Source: Roseofilum acuticapitatum BLCC-M154
GTDB lineage: Bacteria; Cyanobacteriota; Cyanobacteriia; Cyanobacteriales; Desertifilaceae
Assembly: GCF_030068475.1 (NCBI RefSeq)
Contig: NZ_JAQOSP010000059.1
Span: forward strand, 1-60,564
Reading direction: 5' to 3'
DNA length: 60,564 nt
Part shown: piece after piece, positions 8,517 through 16,675 of the stretch
Numbering within the stretch: position 1 is the first letter of the stretch
Layout: each line of letters starts with the position of its first letter
Made by a program: the position numbers and the translations under genes
The notes under the pieces: model-generated
Told to the model about the DNA's origin: nothing
Database searches by the model: none
The model's input: only the letters and a program-made list of their open reading frames with translations

Positions 8517-9221
8517 ATGATGGACACCAAAGATCTCCTCGCTATCCTACATCCTACCCTCGCCGTAGCCTTAGTTTATCCCCTGATTGGTATCGTCGTT
8601 CATTTTGCCTGGCAAACTCGTCAACGACGACTAGCAACTGCTGCGGGAGAAAAAAGCAAAATTACCCCCATGGTTGGCCCCGATCATGTCAAAATGGGTC
8701 AATGGCTCACTGGCTCCGTGGTTGGTATTAGCTTAGTTGCCCTTGCTTATGTTCTCTTCATTGACAAACCCCGCTCTAGTGCCGTTGAAAGTATTTTAGT
8801 TGCCCTATTATTTGCCGCTACGATTGGCTCCTTAGTCTTCCTCTTTCGCGTCAGTAAAAGCGGCTCGAAATTATGGCGAGGTGTATTTGCTACCGGTGCA
8901 GGAATGGGGATAGTCATTCTTGGCTGCCAAGATGGGGTTTTTCGACGCACCAATGAATGGTATATTTCTCACTATTATTATGGTATTGTTGCGGCCCTAT
9001 TAATGATTTTCTCTTTGGCGATCGTACAAGATATTTACCGCGATCGCTCCCACAAATGGCGCATTGCCCATACCATCATTAACTGTGTCGCCATTTTACT
9101 CTTTGTCGGCCAAGGTTTCACCGGTTCCCGTGACTTACTCGAACTTCCCCTGGATTGGCAAAAACCCTATGTCTATAAGTGTAGCTGGAAGGCAAAAACC
9201 TGTCCACAATTGGGTGATTAA
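8517..9221 (+). CDS. DUF4079 integral membrane protein
   Basis: The 234-residue protein has about six hydrophobic segments. The start MDTKDLLAILHPTLAV and the HPxxAV.YPLIG pattern are typical of DUF4079, a cyanobacterial/chloroplast family distantly similar to cytochrome-b561-like membrane proteins. His residues in the first and later helices (HPTLA, HF, SHYYYG, AHTIINC) could bind haem, but this is inference. Its cellular role is unknown. Two adjacent ATG codons are possible starts. Confidence 0.8.
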   Translation: MMDTKDLLAILHPTLAVALVYPLIGIVVHFAWQTRQRRLATAAGEKSKITPMVGPDHVKMGQWLTGSVVGISLVALAYVLFIDKPRSSAVESILVALLFAATIGSLVFLFRVSKSGSKLWRGVFATGAGMGIVILGCQDGVFRRTNEWYISHYYYGIVAALLMIFSLAIVQDIYRDRSHKWRIAHTIINCVAILLFVGQGFTGSRDLLELPLDWQKPYVYKCSWKAKTCPQLGD

Positions 9222-9320
9222 TAGATATAGTATTTTAATTTGGGTGTTAAACACTTACCCCTGACTTAAGACAGGGATAGAGGAGTGAAAATTATACCTT
9301 TTAACTCTCCACTCCTCTAT

Positions 9321-9482
9321 AGCTAGTCTAAATGAGTTGTGCCATAGGAAATGCCCTCTCCCTTTCATGTCCGAAGGAAAATCCCTCTCCCACGGGATTC
9401 TTGACTTTCCCCCTTCTCCATCCGGAGAAGGGGGTAGGGGGATGAGGGGCAATCGTTACACAACTCATTTAGGTTTACTATA
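9321..9482. mobile_element. Small element with terminal inverted repeats (copy 1)
   Basis: The 162-bp element is bounded by near-matching inverted ends: ATAGCTAGTCTAAATGAG on the left, and on the right the complement of ATAGTAAACCTAAATGAG, both continuing with TTGTG. Inside lie a damaged CCCTCTCCCACGGG hairpin and the CCCTTCTCC / GGAGAAGGGGG hairpin followed by TAGGGGGATGAGGGGCA. A second copy with the same ends and orientation is at 51044-51218. It carries no coding sequence and looks like a non-autonomous MITE. It fills most of the 304-base gap between the DUF4079 and HD-GYP genes. Confidence 0.7.
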
Positions 9483-9525
9483 TCGGGTGCATCAGTTCAG
9501 CTAAAGCCAATGAGAACTTAGGATT

Positions 9526-11217
9526 ATGGATGAACAGTACCAGCATCCCGAATTAGCCTGTTTACTCGATCAAAAGGATTTAAAAGAAGTCGCTAAACGA
9601 GCGAAATTAGTGGAAGAATTGCTTGCTATTGGGACAGCGCTATCCGGGAGTCAGGATTTACAACAGTTACTAGATTTGATTTTATCCAAAAGTCGTGAAA
9701 TCACCTCTAGTGATGCTGGAAGTGTCTATTTAGTCAATCGCAAAGAAGATACCCAAGAATTGATTTTTAAGACGGCCCAAAATGATTCGATCTCGACTCA
9801 CCTGTTTCAAGAGTTTGCTATTCCTTTAACTCCAAAAAGTTTAGCCGGTTATGTGGCCCTAACTGGGGATAGCTTAAATATTGTTGATGCTTATCAGTTA
9901 CCCTCCTCTGTTCCTTATCAACTCGATCGCAGTTTTGACCAAGATTTTGCCTATCGGACTTGTTCTGTTTTGGTATTACCGATGCAAAACCATGAAGGAA
10001 CGGCGATCGGAGTTTTACAGCTCATTAATCGTAAACGTCACTCAGAGGAGAAGGTTACGGCTGATAACGCTCTGGAGCTGACTCTACCGTTTAGTCAGTT
10101 TCAAGAACGCATTGTGCGATCGCTGGCTTCCCAAGCGGCAATTTCCATTGAACGCAATCATCTACAAGAGAGCATTGAAACTCTGTTTGAAGGCTTCGTT
10201 AAAGCGTCTGTACAGGTGATTGAAGCCCGCGATCCGACGACTTCGGGACATTCGGAACGGGTGGCGGAATTAACGGTGAGACTCGCGCAAGAAGTGAATG
10301 ATGTTCACGCGGGGCCGCTTAATTTAATCTGGTTTAATGACCGACAACTTAAAGAAATTCGCTATGCTTCTTTACTGCATGATTTTGGTAAAGTGTTGGT
10401 TCCGGAAACGATTTTAGGCAAACGGGAAAAGCTGTATCCAGAACAGTTGGAAGTGATTCGCCATCGGTTTGCCTTGGCGCAACGGACGTTAGAAATGGAG
10501 TGTTATCAAAGCAAGTTTAAGGTTTTGGTGGAACATCCTAGCCATCAGCATCAAGGGGAAAATTGTCCCCATTGCGATCGCTTGGCTCAGTTAGACCAGG
10601 AACTCGATCGGGCGATCGCCTACTTAAAAGAATCTTTAGCCTTAATTGAAGACCTCAAGCGTCCTTTGGCCATTGAAACCCAAGAACTCAAAACCCATTA
10701 TCAGAGCTTTGAGAAGCAATTACAAAAGATAGCCCAATTTACTTATCGGGATGTGGATGGTCAGCAAAAACCCTTGCTCAAACCCGACGAAATTGCCCAG
10801 TTACTGGTGGTTCGAGGCAATTTAACCCCCCAAGAGCGGCTGGCGATCGAGGCCCATGTTACCCATTCCTATGAGTTTCTCAAGCGCATTCCCTGGACAA
10901 AGGGTTTAGGAGATATTCCGGCGATCGCCTACGGACACCATGAAAAACTCGACGGTACGGGATATCCCCAAGGACTCCATCAACAAGACATCCCCATGCA
11001 AACTCAAATGATGAGCGTTGCGGACATCTACGACGCGCTCACGGCCGCCGATCGCCCCTATAAACGCCGTCTCCCCATCGATATCGTCATCAAAATCCTC
11101 CATGAAGAAGCCGACAACGGCAAAATCAACCCCGATCTCGTTCTCCTCTTTGAACAGCGCCAAGTCTTTACCGCTCTCGGCCATACCTGGCCAAAAGAGA
11201 CCGTTTCGGCTGCCTGA
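9526..11217 (+). CDS. GAF / HD-GYP domain protein, probable cyclic-di-GMP phosphodiesterase
   Basis: The 563-residue protein has an N-terminal GAF domain (about residues 30-210) and a C-terminal HD-GYP domain (about 220-555). Active-site elements are GHSERV (241-246), HDFGK (285-289) and HHEKLDGTGYP (471-481), the last carrying the GYP motif, so metal-dependent hydrolysis of cyclic-di-GMP is the expected activity. Unusually, about 110 residues (roughly 320-430) are inserted between HDFGK and the GYP half. The insert is mostly coiled-coil-like helix and includes a HPSHQHQGENCPHCDR stretch rich in His and Cys. No membrane segment is present, so this is a cytoplasmic sensor. Confidence 0.9.
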   Translation: MDEQYQHPELACLLDQKDLKEVAKRAKLVEELLAIGTALSGSQDLQQLLDLILSKSREITSSDAGSVYLVNRKEDTQELIFKTAQNDSISTHLFQEFAIPLTPKSLAGYVALTGDSLNIVDAYQLPSSVPYQLDRSFDQDFAYRTCSVLVLPMQNHEGTAIGVLQLINRKRHSEEKVTADNALELTLPFSQFQERIVRSLASQAAISIERNHLQESIETLFEGFVKASVQVIEARDPTTSGHSERVAELTVRLAQEVNDVHAGPLNLIWFNDRQLKEIRYASLLHDFGKVLVPETILGKREKLYPEQLEVIRHRFALAQRTLEMECYQSKFKVLVEHPSHQHQGENCPHCDRLAQLDQELDRAIAYLKESLALIEDLKRPLAIETQELKTHYQSFEKQLQKIAQFTYRDVDGQQKPLLKPDEIAQLLVVRGNLTPQERLAIEAHVTHSYEFLKRIPWTKGLGDIPAIAYGHHEKLDGTGYPQGLHQQDIPMQTQMMSVADIYDALTAADRPYKRRLPIDIVIKILHEEADNGKINPDLVLLFEQRQVFTALGHTWPKETVSAA

Positions 11218-11654
11218 GAGTCAGTAAGCCATGAGTTATGAGTGGGGAGCGGGCCATCCTTCCCTGTCTCCCCATCCCCAAATTCGTAATTCTTATCATT
11301 TCCCCCTCTTTTCCCCACACCTTCCACAACCTTTCCACAATTTACCCTCGTCTTTTCCACAACTTCTCCTGAATTTTACACAACCTTAACCGGACAAAAC
11401 TGCCCTGTAGCCCCATCCCTAGGTCTGGCTTGGGGATTTCCCCACTGGCCCTTTAATCTCGATTCCCTATCCCAAAAAAATAAAGTTATGTAACGAAAAT
11501 TGGGCTGAAAGTATCGGTTTTTCGTTGACCTAACAAAAAATGATCGTTTTTTTTTACGTTTCGCAACATTGACAAGACCACCTATTGGTAGCACACAATA
11601 GAGCCACAAGGCATCTTGCCGATATCCACTCAACCCAACCCTAGAGGGCTGCAT
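11218..11654. other. Gene-free stretch with DnaA-box-like cluster and AT-rich segment
   Basis: This 437-base gap has no convincing gene. It holds the DnaA-box-like cluster at 11311-11382, then an AT-rich segment at about 11460-11575 with runs of A and T, then the leader of the DUF2811 gene. Weak ribosome-binding sequence AGAGG lies before the ATG at 11655. Confidence 0.65.
11311..11382 (+). promoter_or_regulatory. Cluster of five DnaA-box-like 9-mers in helical phase
   Basis: Reading along the plus strand, TTCCCCACA starts at 11311, CCTTCCACA at 11320, CTTTCCACA at 11331, TTTTCCACA at 11353 and TTTTACACA at 11374. TTTTCCACA matches the box described for cyanobacterial DnaA, and the others differ from it at one or two positions. 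All share one orientation. The spacings of 9, 11, 22 and 21 bp are close to multiples of a helical turn. An AT-rich stretch follows. No dnaA or dnaN gene is adjacent, so this could be an origin, a DnaA-titration or a regulatory site. Confidence 0.5.
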
Positions 11655-11891
11655 ATGCATACTACAACTGTGAGTATTCTGGCAGAAATACCTGAAGATC
11701 TCCACGAATCCATCCAATGCTATTTAGAAAATCATCCGGATTGGGATCAAGAGCGGGTATTTTCTGCGGCCTTGTCCCTATTTTTGCTGCAAAATGGAAA
11801 TGGTCAGACTTCCCAGAGCCATGAATCGAGCTATCGGAAGGCAGCGCGGGTCTATCTTGATGCTCTGTTTAATATATCCGCTTTGCCCTAA
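11655..11891 (+). CDS. DUF2811 family small protein
   Basis: The 78-residue protein starts MHTTTVSILAEIPEDLHESI and contains NHPDWDQERVFSAALSLFLL, the conserved core of the cyanobacterial DUF2811 family. The first half resembles a ribbon-helix-helix-like fold, but function is unknown. The ATG at 11655 is preferred over an upstream TTG because family members start here. The stop is followed in the same frame by 47 further open codons, described separately. Confidence 0.85.
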   Translation: MHTTTVSILAEIPEDLHESIQCYLENHPDWDQERVFSAALSLFLLQNGNGQTSQSHESSYRKAARVYLDALFNISALP

Positions 11892-12035
11892 TGGGAGGAA
11901 GGCCATAATAGTTTTCAGCCCACTCCAGAGTTGCTCAAGTTCATTGTAGAGGTGGGTCTAGAATCGGATTTGTTATTGGCTGATCTCAATACCATGATTA
12001 AAAATTTAGGGAGCGAGACGCTCCCACTCCAGTAA
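11892..12035 (+). pseudogene. In-frame coding-like continuation after the DUF2811 stop
   Basis: After the TAA at 11889-11891 the same frame stays open for 47 codons to a TAA at 12033. The first part, beginning WEEGHNSFQPTPELLKFIVE and continuing through VGLESDLLLADL, looks like protein with an amphipathic helix. The rest runs into the dispersed repeat that starts near 11990. No start codon or ribosome-binding site precedes it. It may be the truncated remnant of a small gene, the end of a longer ancestral protein cut by a nonsense change, or chance. Confidence 0.3.
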
Positions 12036-12101
12036 TATCAAGGGATTAGAGGAGTGCGGGCATCTTGCCCGCTTCTTCACCCTTTATCCGGACTTGATAT
12101 A
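11990..12101. repeat. Inverted copy of the window-start repeat
   Basis: This segment is the reverse complement of positions 1-106 with no differences noticed. It includes the hairpins GGGAGCGAGACGCTCCC and GCGGGCATCTTGCCCGC and ends in GGACTTGATATA at 12091-12102. TATATCAAGTCC in inverted form begins the related copy near 45.24 kb, so these dodecamers may be element ends. It ends just before the mogA stop codon. Confidence 0.85.
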
Positions 12102-12103
12102 AC

Positions 12104-12634
12104 TTACTTTTTCTTGGGTCGAAAAACTTGAATCACGTCCGGATTACATTCTAAATAGGGTGCGCCAATTAAGTCTAAGCAGTAGGGAATGGCCGGAAAG
12201 ACGGCATCTAGACATTCTCGAATGGATTTCGGTTTACCGGGAAGATTGACAATTAAGGCGCTGCCGCGAATGCCTGCGGTTTGTCGGGACAAGATGGCGG
12301 TGGGAACGTATTGCAGGGAAACGGAGCGCATCAGCTCCCCAAATCCGGGGAGCATTTTGTCACAGACGGCTTCTGTGGCTTCGGGGGTTACGTCCCTGGG
12401 AGCGGGGCCGGTTCCTCCGGTGGTGACGACGAGGGAGCATTGATGCTCGTCAATCAGGGAGATGAGGGTGGTTTTGATTGTCTCATAGTCGTCTGGGATG
12501 ACCTCATAGACGGGTTCCCAGGGACTGGTGAGGTATTCGGTGAGACGGTCAATAATGGCTTTTCCGGACAGGTCTTCATAGACTCCTGCACTGGCCCGGT
12601 CTGAGGCCGTCAGGATTCCAATACGGGTGTTCAT
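12104..12634 (-). CDS. mog: Molybdopterin adenylyltransferase (MogA/MoaB family)
   Basis: The 176-residue enzyme activates molybdopterin by adenylylation before molybdenum insertion. The MogA/MoaB signature TTGGTGPAPRDVTPEA begins at about residue 71, and VNLPGKPKS is the second conserved segment. The length is normal for the family. The start codon at 12634 is directly preceded on the minus strand by three heptamers of ATTCCCC, so there is no recognisable ribosome-binding site. No other molybdenum-cofactor genes are adjacent. Confidence 0.92.
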   Translation of the reverse strand: MNTRIGILTASDRASAGVYEDLSGKAIIDRLTEYLTSPWEPVYEVIPDDYETIKTTLISLIDEHQCSLVVTTGGTGPAPRDVTPEATEAVCDKMLPGFGELMRSVSLQYVPTAILSRQTAGIRGSALIVNLPGKPKSIRECLDAVFPAIPYCLDLIGAPYLECNPDVIQVFRPKKK

Positions 12635-12657
12635 GGGGAATGGGGAATGGGGAATGG
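12635..12657. repeat. Heptamer short tandem repeat (GGGGAAT x3)
   Basis: Three consecutive GGGGAAT units abut the mogA start codon. They belong to the short tandemly repeated heptamers typical of cyanobacteria. A related GGGAATA array lies at 17472-17499 and its complement near 45179-45206. Confidence 0.9.
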
Positions 12658-12781
12658 GTGCTAGGTTTGAGACAACCCTAAAATGGTGGGTTACGGCGGA
12701 TTGAGAGATTGCTGTCAGAGTCTAGGTTTTAGCCGCCTAACCCCCCCTACGCTAATGCACTATTGTAGCTGTGTCACGGCA

Positions 12782-13213
12782 CTAGGTTGTACTAGCTGCG
12801 ATCGCCTTTTTCTTCATCGTCTCGAAGATATTGTAAAATCCATTAGCCCTAGATGGCGTTAGGTTCACTTCTAAACCAGTGTCTTTGATAAACTCGGCGG
12901 AGAGATGGGCTACTTCTTCGGGGGTTAAGCCATCGAGTCCTCTTACGAGTAGCGCGACTAGGCCTTTAGTGAGTTGAGCATCAGAATCCGCTTGATAGTG
13001 CAGTTTCCCCTCTTCTAGGGTTGCCGTCACATAAACTTGGGAAACACAACCAGGGACTTTATTTTCCTCTACCTTATCTGTGTCTGGAAAGGCGGGGAGT
13101 TTCTTGGCGTAGTCGATTAATTGTTCGATGCGACGCTTCGGGTCTTGACAGCGTTGGAAGCGTTTGACAATTTTCTCTAAGTTAGGGGGTAGGCTTTGGG
13201 TTGTTTCAGTCAT
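12782..13213 (-). CDS. sufE: SufE-type sulfur acceptor protein
   Basis: The 143-residue protein matches SufE, which takes persulfide sulfur from a SufS-type cysteine desulfurase and passes it to the SufBCD iron-sulfur scaffold. The acceptor Cys56 sits in NKVPGCVSQVYV, the conserved SufE context. ADSDAQLTKGLVALLV is also typical. No other suf gene is in the window, as is usual in cyanobacteria where sufE is unlinked. Confidence 0.93.
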   Translation of the reverse strand: MTETTQSLPPNLEKIVKRFQRCQDPKRRIEQLIDYAKKLPAFPDTDKVEENKVPGCVSQVYVTATLEEGKLHYQADSDAQLTKGLVALLVRGLDGLTPEEVAHLSAEFIKDTGLEVNLTPSRANGFYNIFETMKKKAIAASTT

Positions 13214-13323
13214 AGGGCGATCGCCACCAACATCATCTAGTCGTCATACTGGATTCTAATCGATGAATTCCCTTTACCTATTCAGACTTAAGATATTTTT
13301 TCTGTGTTTTAAATCTTGAAGAA

Positions 13324-13379
13324 AAAGGAAAAGCGCCTGGGAGTCTGGCCGTGTTTCGACCCCAAGCGCGTTTTCCTTT
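13324..13379 (-). terminator. Long hairpin, probable terminator of the 13.4 kb gene
   Basis: AAAGGAAAA at 13324-13332 pairs with TTTTCCTTT at 13371-13379. It is extended by GCGC on both sides with one bulged G, then by an inner TGGGAGTC / GACCCCA stem. On the minus strand a T-rich run follows the GCGC stem, so it fits termination of the minus-strand gene ending at 13436. Confidence 0.6.
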
Positions 13380-13435
13380 CACTTTACTCCTCACCACCAA
13401 CCACAGTCTATCACATCTTGAGCATGTGTCAAGAG

Positions 13436-13831
13436 CTAAGACAATTTTTCTAATAAATCGACCCGAACACAGCCCATTTCAAAGGCAGCGTACCAATGGC
13501 TGGCGCTTTCATAGAAGTGGCTAATCTCGACGGTTTTACCACTATAGGGCAGCACAATGAGATCGCCTGCTTTCCGTCCTTCGTACTCTGGTACTGGCTC
13601 CGGTTGTTCTAGTCTCGGCAGTCGGGGAGCATCATGGGCTTTACGGGGTTTGGGGACTTTGGAGACCCGTTCAGATGGAGTGGTCTGGGTAATGGGTTGG
13701 GGTCTTTGGGGTTTTTGGACGATTTCCGGCCGTTTGGGCCGTTGAACCCTAGGGGGAGTTAAGGAGAGTTCGGGTTGGGATTCAGGTTTAGACTCGGAGG
13801 GCTGGCGATCGCTAGAATTAGATTTAGTCAT
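13436..13831 (-). CDS. Proline-rich conserved hypothetical protein
   Basis: The chosen ATG at 13831 gives about 131 residues starting MTKSNSSDRQ; an upstream ATG at 13861 would add ten. The first 80 residues are low complexity, rich in Pro, Gln, Arg and Lys, and probably disordered and basic. The C-terminal 45 residues (AGDLIVLPYSGKTVEISHFY and following) form a compact conserved-looking domain. Function is unknown. It shares its upstream region with the end of ychF, which is on the same strand. Confidence 0.7.
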   Translation of the reverse strand: MTKSNSSDRQPSESKPESQPELSLTPPRVQRPKRPEIVQKPQRPQPITQTTPSERVSKVPKPRKAHDAPRLPRLEQPEPVPEYEGRKAGDLIVLPYSGKTVEISHFYESASHWYAAFEMGCVRVDLLEKLS

Positions 13832-13921
13832 CTTTAAACGGGGAAAATGCAACAGAAGCACACTTGTGATCTATCCTATAGCGCTAGGCGCTGGTCATGG
13901 GTAATGTTTTTTTCGCCCCAC

Positions 13922-15013
13922 TTAAACATTAAACCGGAAGAGCATCACATCCCCTTCCTGTACCACATACTCTTTACCCTCACTGCGTACCAGTCCTTTT
14001 TCCTTGGCTGCATTCATCGAGCCACTGGTGACCAAATCAGAGTAAGCCACGGTTTCAGAACGAATAAAACCCCGCTCAAAATCGGAATGAATCACCCCTG
14101 CTGCTTGGGGAGCGGTCATCCCGGCTGTAATTGTCCAAGCGCGGGTTTCCTTGGGCCCGGTGGTCAAATAAGTGCGTAATCCTAACAGGGTATAGGTTGC
14201 GCGAATCAAGGACTGCAAACCGCCTTCCTCTACTCCCAAACTGGCCAAAAAATCAGCCCGGTCTTCTGGAGGCAACTCGATTAACTCTGATTCTACCTGA
14301 GCGGAAATGGTGACGACTTGGGCCGTTTCTTGGGCGGCAATTTGTTTGACCTGCTCCACCCATTCATTGCCCTCGGCTAAATCATCCTCAGACACATTAG
14401 CCGCGTAAATAATCGGTTTAGCCGTTAATAATCCCAGACCTTTAATGCTGTCGAGTTCTTCCTCGTTCAAGGGGGCTAAACGGGCAGATTGGCCTTCATT
14501 CAATACCGGAATTAGTTTTTCTAGGGCGCTCACTTCTACCAGAGCATCCTTATTGCCCCTAGCTTGCTTACGAGCGCGGTCTAATCGGCGTTCTACCTGA
14601 CTCAGGTCAGCTAGGGCTAATTCTAGATTAATCACCTCAATATCCCGACTAGGGTCAACAGAACCGGAAACATGAATGATATCATCATCTTCAAAGCATC
14701 GAACCACATGCACAATGGCATCTACTTCTCGAATATTGGCTAAAAACTGGTTACCGAGGCCTTCGCCTTGACTGGCTCCTTTGACTAAACCGGCAATATC
14801 CACAAATTCCATCCGCGTGGGAACGATTTGTTCAGATTGGGAAAGTTTAGCCAACACAGAGAGGCGTTCATCGGGGACGGCAACCACTCCAACATTGGGT
14901 TCGATCGTACAAAATGGAAAATTAGCCGCTTGTGCTTTAGCATTGGCGACTAAGGCGTTAAATAAGGTTGATTTGCCCACATTAGGCAGTCCAACAATTC
15001 CAGCTCTGAGCAT
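13922..15013 (-). CDS. ychF: Redox-regulated ATPase/GTPase YchF (Obg family)
   Basis: The 363-residue protein is a full-length YchF. Walker [10 protein letters not shown] lies at residues 8-16, and [17 protein letters not shown] supplies the G3 region. The usual NKxD is replaced by AANVSED, in line with the ATP preference known for YchF. The C-terminal TGS domain ends in [14 protein letters not shown]. YchF binds ribosomes and acts in stress and translation control. It diverges from the decarboxylase gene. Confidence 0.96.
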   Translation of the reverse strand: MLRAGIVGLPNVGKSTLFNALVANAKAQAANFPFCTIEPNVGVVAVPDERLSVLAKLSQSEQIVPTRMEFVDIAGLVKGASQGEGLGNQFLANIREVDAIVHVVRCFEDDDIIHVSGSVDPSRDIEVINLELALADLSQVERRLDRARKQARGNKDALVEVSALEKLIPVLNEGQSARLAPLNEEELDSIKGLGLLTAKPIIYAANVSEDDLAEGNEWVEQVKQIAAQETAQVVTISAQVESELIELPPEDRADFLASLGVEEGGLQSLIRATYTLLGLRTYLTTGPKETRAWTITAGMTAPQAAGVIHSDFERGFIRSETVAYSDLVTSGSMNAAKEKGLVRSEGKEYVVQEGDVMLFRFNV

Positions 15014-15111
15014 TAGTGGAGTTTGTTAATGAAGTTTGAGGTTGTCAAGTTGATTTATAGTGTGTACCGAATCGCCAACTGGGTTGATTGAAAGTTATAG
15101 GATTTACCAAA

Positions 15112-16596
15112 GTGTCTCAAGCCAAAACCCCAATTCTAGATGCACTCCGGCACTATGCGACTCACGCTCACGCTCCGTTTTATACTCCAGGCCATAAACG
15201 GGGAGTGGGTATTTCTCGCCCTTTGGCGGATTTATTCGGGAGTTTGGTGTTTCAATCGGATTTACCGGAACTGCCGGATCTGGATAATTTATATGCTCCA
15301 GATGGGGCGATCCGAGAAGCGCAAGACTTGGCGGCCCAAGCATTTGGAGCCGATCGGACTTGGTTTTTGGTCAATGGTTCGACCGTCGGTGCGATCGCTG
15401 CAATTTTGGCAACTTGCACCAGTGGACAGAAGATTATTTTACCGCGAAATATCCATAGTTCGGCGATTTCTGGGTTAATTCTCTCTGGAGCGATGCCGAT
15501 TTTTGTGAATCCGGAGTACGACCCAGACTGGGATATGGTCAATAGTGTTACGCCGATGTCGATTGAGAAGGCGTTGACTAAACATCCGGATGCGAAGGCG
15601 GTGATGATGGTCTATCCGACCTATCAGGGGGTTTGTGGGGATGTGGAGGCGATCGCCAATTTATGTCATGAGCATAATATTCCTCTGATTGTGGATGAGG
15701 CCCATGGCCCCCATTTTCACTTCCATCAGGATTTACCCCCTTCAGCCCTCTCCTGTGGTGCTGATGTCACCATTCAATCGATTCATAAGGTTTTGGGGGC
15801 GATGACGCAAGCTTCCATGCTCCATCTGAAGGGATCGCGGGTCGATCCCCAAGCCATTGGGCGATCGCTCCAATTACTCCAGTCTACCAGTCCCAGTTAT
15901 TTACTCCTCGCTTCTCTAGATGCCGCACGTCAGCAAATGGCTCTCCAGGGAGAAGCATTAATTTCCCACACTTTAGAATTAGCAGAACGAGCCAAACAAA
16001 ATCTGAAAACACTTCCCCAATTGGCGGTTTTAGAGGCCAAAATGAGTAAGGGATTTCTGGCTTTAGATCCCACTCGCTTAAGTGTGAAAGTGAGCGCTTG
16101 TGGCTTAACGGGTTATCAAGTGGATCGGCTTTTACACGATTGCCATGGAGTCATTGCTGAATTACCCTCAGCCCAATATTTAACTTTTATTATCAGCTTG
16201 GGTAATACCCAAAGCGATATCGATCAATTAATTCAAGGGTTATCCCAGGTTTGCCAAACCCCAGGCACTCATCAATTTAACTGCCCTCCTACTGTCTTAC
16301 AACGATGGCAAGAAGAATGTTTATTTGTCCATCCGTCCTCCTTTCTGATTACTCCGGCTCTTTCTCCCCGTGAAGCCTTTTTCTCAGAAACAGAAACCTT
16401 ACCCCTCGAACAAACCGATGAGCGCATTTGTGCGGAAATCATTTGCCCTTATCCTCCTGGAATTCCGGCGATCATGCCCGGTGAAATGATTAATATGTCC
16501 GCCTTAGACTATCTACAACAGGTTCTCTCCCTAGGAGGTACAATTACCGGATGTAGCGATCCTACTCTAAAAACTTTAAAAGTCGTGAGACAATAG
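15112..16596 (+). CDS. Orn/Lys/Arg decarboxylase family PLP enzyme
   Basis: The GTG at 15112 is preferred over an upstream TTG because AGGA precedes it by nine bases; it gives 494 residues. FYTPGHKRG, the DEAHGPH aspartate-histidine motif and SIHKVLGAMTQ, with the PLP-binding Lys at about residue 226, identify the Orn/Lys/Arg decarboxylase major domain. A C-terminal domain ends near EIICPYPPGIPAIMPGE, a signature of the family. The short, wing-less form is common in cyanobacteria and is often labelled arginine or lysine decarboxylase, but substrate is not fixed by sequence. A polyamine role is likely. Confidence 0.88.
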   Translation: MSQAKTPILDALRHYATHAHAPFYTPGHKRGVGISRPLADLFGSLVFQSDLPELPDLDNLYAPDGAIREAQDLAAQAFGADRTWFLVNGSTVGAIAAILATCTSGQKIILPRNIHSSAISGLILSGAMPIFVNPEYDPDWDMVNSVTPMSIEKALTKHPDAKAVMMVYPTYQGVCGDVEAIANLCHEHNIPLIVDEAHGPHFHFHQDLPPSALSCGADVTIQSIHKVLGAMTQASMLHLKGSRVDPQAIGRSLQLLQSTSPSYLLLASLDAARQQMALQGEALISHTLELAERAKQNLKTLPQLAVLEAKMSKGFLALDPTRLSVKVSACGLTGYQVDRLLHDCHGVIAELPSAQYLTFIISLGNTQSDIDQLIQGLSQVCQTPGTHQFNCPPTVLQRWQEECLFVHPSSFLITPALSPREAFFSETETLPLEQTDERICAEIICPYPPGIPAIMPGEMINMSALDYLQQVLSLGGTITGCSDPTLKTLKVVRQ

Positions 16597-16675
16597 GACG
16601 TTGGGTGAAATAGGCAATGGTGACCCCAAGCCAGACCCATTTTTAATTTTTAATTTCTAATTTTTAATTGATCTT

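Noticed and set aside
13324-13379. Conserved small RNA such as Yfr1 or 6S RNA.
   Set aside because: None of the known core motifs were recognised. The hairpin position and T-rich side fit a minus-strand terminator.
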